From Streptococcus sp. Marseille-P6264 (GTDB taxonomy: Bacteria; Bacillota; Bacilli; Lactobacillales; Streptococcaceae): a stretch of 64,000 nucleotides of DNA. The stretch lies in NCBI RefSeq assembly GCF_902460355.1, contig NZ_CABPTO010000007.1, positions 1 to 64,000 of the forward strand, read 5' to 3'. Every line of letters begins with the position of its first letter. Position 1 is the stretch's first letter. Both the position numbers and the translations under genes were made by a program. The notes beneath the pieces were generated by a model. It did not search any database. It was not told the DNA's origin and worked only from the letters and a program-made list of their open reading frames with translations. This document shows positions 62,536 to 64,000 of the stretch, one piece after another.

Positions 62536-62674
62536 TTTCATACTCCTTTATTATATCAAGCAGACCACTTCTCCAAACATATTCTTCCGCATAGTCTAGA
62601 CACGATTTTCCAGATTTATTTTTTAACTTATAATCCGAACCAGCCTCTAGTAAAAGATTTCGGGATAAAATATT
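62522..62674 (-). pseudogene. Ankyrin-repeat-like C-terminal stub
   Basis: The open frame after a TAA (62675-62677) reads LLLEAGSDYKLKNKSGKSCL, DYAEEYVWRSGLLDIIKEYE and ends NGRN. This is the L-L-L-x-A-G-x-D ... N-x-S-G-x-S-x-L-D-Y-A pattern of a terminal ankyrin repeat. The front of the protein is missing, so it is a truncated remnant, overlapping the DUF2185 start. Ankyrin proteins occur as immunity proteins in toxin loci. Confidence 0.55.
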
Positions 62675-62697
62675 TTACAATCTTTTCTCCAACACTT

Positions 62698-63495
62698 CTA
62701 GTTTTCAACAGGATGACCATAAAAATACTTCATGCCTTCTACCCAAAGTTTTTTGATTAGACGATCAATATAACTAATCATTAAATCAATTTCATCTCTT
62801 GAAATTACAACATTAGTATCAACTGGAACTTTTTCGCCCGAATAGATAGACAAAAGTGACGATTGAAGATATAAATGATATTTTTCTTTCTTTTGAGCAG
62901 CGATGTGTAGAGCAGTCATAATTTCTTGTGTAAACAAACCAGGAAAAGCAAGAGAAGTATTATAATAATAACAATCTAAGTTTTTAGTTTTTACTACATC
63001 TATATATAGATTTCCTACTTCCTCTAACGTTGCGTTCTCTGATAAAACCGAGCGATATTCGAGAAAAGAATCCAACGCATCCTGTATAGCAATTTCTAAA
63101 TCATTATCAGAATCTTCCCATTCTTGCCACAGCGTCAAAAGATATGGAATAACTTGATATGACATTGTTTCAACTGCACCAGTAACGAATGTAAAAGCTC
63201 CAAATTCCGATACAGAATCTAAAAAACGAAAATTATTAACATCTTTTAAATCATCATTTGTACACACTGAGCAAAATAATCTGATACATAAATTTAACAC
63301 AGCTTCATCTTCTGTTTGATTCATTAAATCAATTAAAAGATTTTTAACGGAAAAATCTCCCTTTTTCATTATTTCAACAATTAACAGTATGCACTCACGC
63401 TCGTCTTGTACCGAAAGCAAGCTATTCTTTAATTCATCCAAACTTAATTGGCTTACCTCGCCATACCAAATTCCAGGCAGTAATACTTCACTCAT
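62698..63495 (-). CDS. Imm47-like immunity protein
   Basis: A 265-residue, mainly helical, acidic cytosolic protein. It begins MSEVLLPGIWYGEVSQLSLD, with LNLCIRLFCSVCTNDDLKDV near residue 88, SYQVIPYLLTLWQEWEDSDN near 125 and a C-terminal WVEGMKYFYGHPVEN. From memory the G-I-W-x-G-E start, CIRLFCSVCTN block and KYFYGH end fit the Imm47 family. AGGAGC lies 7 bases before the ATG and inside the tail of the broken toxin gene, so it is coupled to that gene. It is intact although its toxin is not. Confidence 0.75.
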   Translation of the reverse strand: MSEVLLPGIWYGEVSQLSLDELKNSLLSVQDERECILLIVEIMKKGDFSVKNLLIDLMNQTEDEAVLNLCIRLFCSVCTNDDLKDVNNFRFLDSVSEFGAFTFVTGAVETMSYQVIPYLLTLWQEWEDSDNDLEIAIQDALDSFLEYRSVLSENATLEEVGNLYIDVVKTKNLDCYYYNTSLAFPGLFTQEIMTALHIAAQKKEKYHLYLQSSLLSIYSGEKVPVDTNVVISRDEIDLMISYIDRLIKKLWVEGMKYFYGHPVEN

Positions 63496-63506
63496 CTATC
63501 AAGCTC

Positions 63507-63984
63507 CTATCTTAAACCTTGCTGTCTTTGCCATCTCAATACTTCATTTTGGAAATTAGTGACTTCAGTATGATTTGGATTATTTCCAAATACATATAGT
63601 CCACTTCTCTTTGATGTATTTTCAAAACCTTTGGATCCTTTTTACCATAATCATTTTCATGATAAAAACTAGTATCTAATCCTTCTAATTCTGAATGTCT
63701 AATCGTTGTTTCTCCAGTAAATTGAATATTTTCCGGAACATTCTCACCACCAAACGCCAACCCTTGTCTATTGTATCCTTTTGGCAGTTCACCTTTTCTA
63801 AGCATCTGTTGATAATGTGAGCGCGCTTTCTTCAACTCTTCTCCAGCGACAATCCTAGATGCATCAGGATCAGCCTACCATTTCGGATTATCTACATGAC
63901 CTTTAACCGCTTCTTTGTAATACGGAACATAGACTTGTTGGCTTTATCACTGTCAATTTGTGCTTTTAAACTAGCATCACTCAT
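63507..63984 (-). pseudogene. Polymorphic-toxin module inactivated by two frameshifts and a stop
   Basis: An ATG at 63984 (GGGGAG upstream) starts MSDASLKAQIDSDKANK. The frame then shifts to QVYVPYYKEAVKGHVDNPKW, hits TAG, and continues ADPDASRIVAGEELKKARSH ... GYNRQGLAFGGENVPENIQF ... SFYHENDYGKKDPKVLKIHQ. It shifts again to GLYVFGNNPNHTEVTNFQNE, VLRWQRQQGLR and a stop at 63507-63509. Joining the frames gives one coherent ~155-residue protein. The GLAFGG...TTIRHSEL...HTEVTNFQNEVLRWQ layout looks like a secreted toxin tail. An intact Imm47-like gene follows 11 bases later. Confidence 0.7.
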
Positions 63985-64000
63985 TTTCTCCCCTTCTATT

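Overview
The window comes from a low-GC Gram-positive coccus, almost certainly an oral Streptococcus of the mitis/sanguinis group. Supporting features are a Wzy-type capsule or receptor-polysaccharide locus opening with cpsA-B-C-D (wzg-wzh-wzd-wze) beside nrdG, competence boxes of the TACGAATA type ahead of a Ccs4-like gene and ahead of cinA-recA, the malQ/malP - malX-C-D-A-R - pulA maltodextrin cluster, and an argR-mutS / mutL / ruvA-tag / cinA-recA-spx order typical of streptococci. Species cannot be fixed by reading alone. No rRNA, tRNA, insertion sequence, prophage or CRISPR array was seen.

Layout. 1-12.4 kb, all on the minus strand: polysaccharide locus. Transcription starts near 12.4-12.5 kb from two promoters and runs cpsA, B, C, D, wchA/cpsE, a CTP:glycerol-3-phosphate cytidylyltransferase, an Alg14/Alg13-type two-part glycosyltransferase, two GT4 and two GT2 enzymes, a LicD-family transferase and Wzy. 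It leaves the window inside a glycosyltransferase; no Wzx flippase is visible. DNA left of about 7.4 kb is visibly more AT-rich than the conserved cpsA-E part. 12.7-16.9 kb: anaerobic ribonucleotide reductase operon (nrdD, a 45-residue ORF, two tandem acetyltransferases, nrdG) behind two NrdR boxes. 16.9-22.4 kb: competence-controlled small ORF and Ccs4-like membrane protein, cardiolipin synthase, a lipoprotein and folC. 22.5-28.1 kb: a 49-bp tandem repeat made of terminator hairpins, DUF1292-ruvX-ireB, two DUF1307 lipoproteins, spx, recA, cinA.

28-40 kb: a minus-strand DNA-repair block (tag, ruvA, mutL, mutS, argR). It is interrupted by three plus-strand cassettes that each join a DNA-binding domain to membrane segments: an XRE-TM protein, XRE-TM plus a frameshifted RDD protein, and LytTR plus DUF3021. 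argS diverges from argR. 40-41.5 kb: nrdI and small membrane proteins. 41.6-53.3 kb: the maltodextrin cluster, divergent around MalR/CcpA-like palindromes. 53.4-56.5 kb: a YitT-family membrane protein, aspS and a small membrane protein.

56.7-64 kb, minus strand and AT-rich: an accessory island. Three membrane or exported proteins of unknown function are followed, moving right, by an array of probable polymorphic-toxin immunity genes (DUF6572, Imm59-like, an Imm59-DUF6572 fusion, DUF2185/Imm33-like, Imm47-like). These are interleaved with broken toxin C-terminal pieces carrying stops and frameshifts and an ankyrin-like stub. This shuffled, decaying toxin/immunity reservoir is the most unusual part of the window. 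A 181-bp three-hairpin repeat present twice (18.7 and 34.9 kb) and the 49-bp terminator array are the most striking non-coding features.
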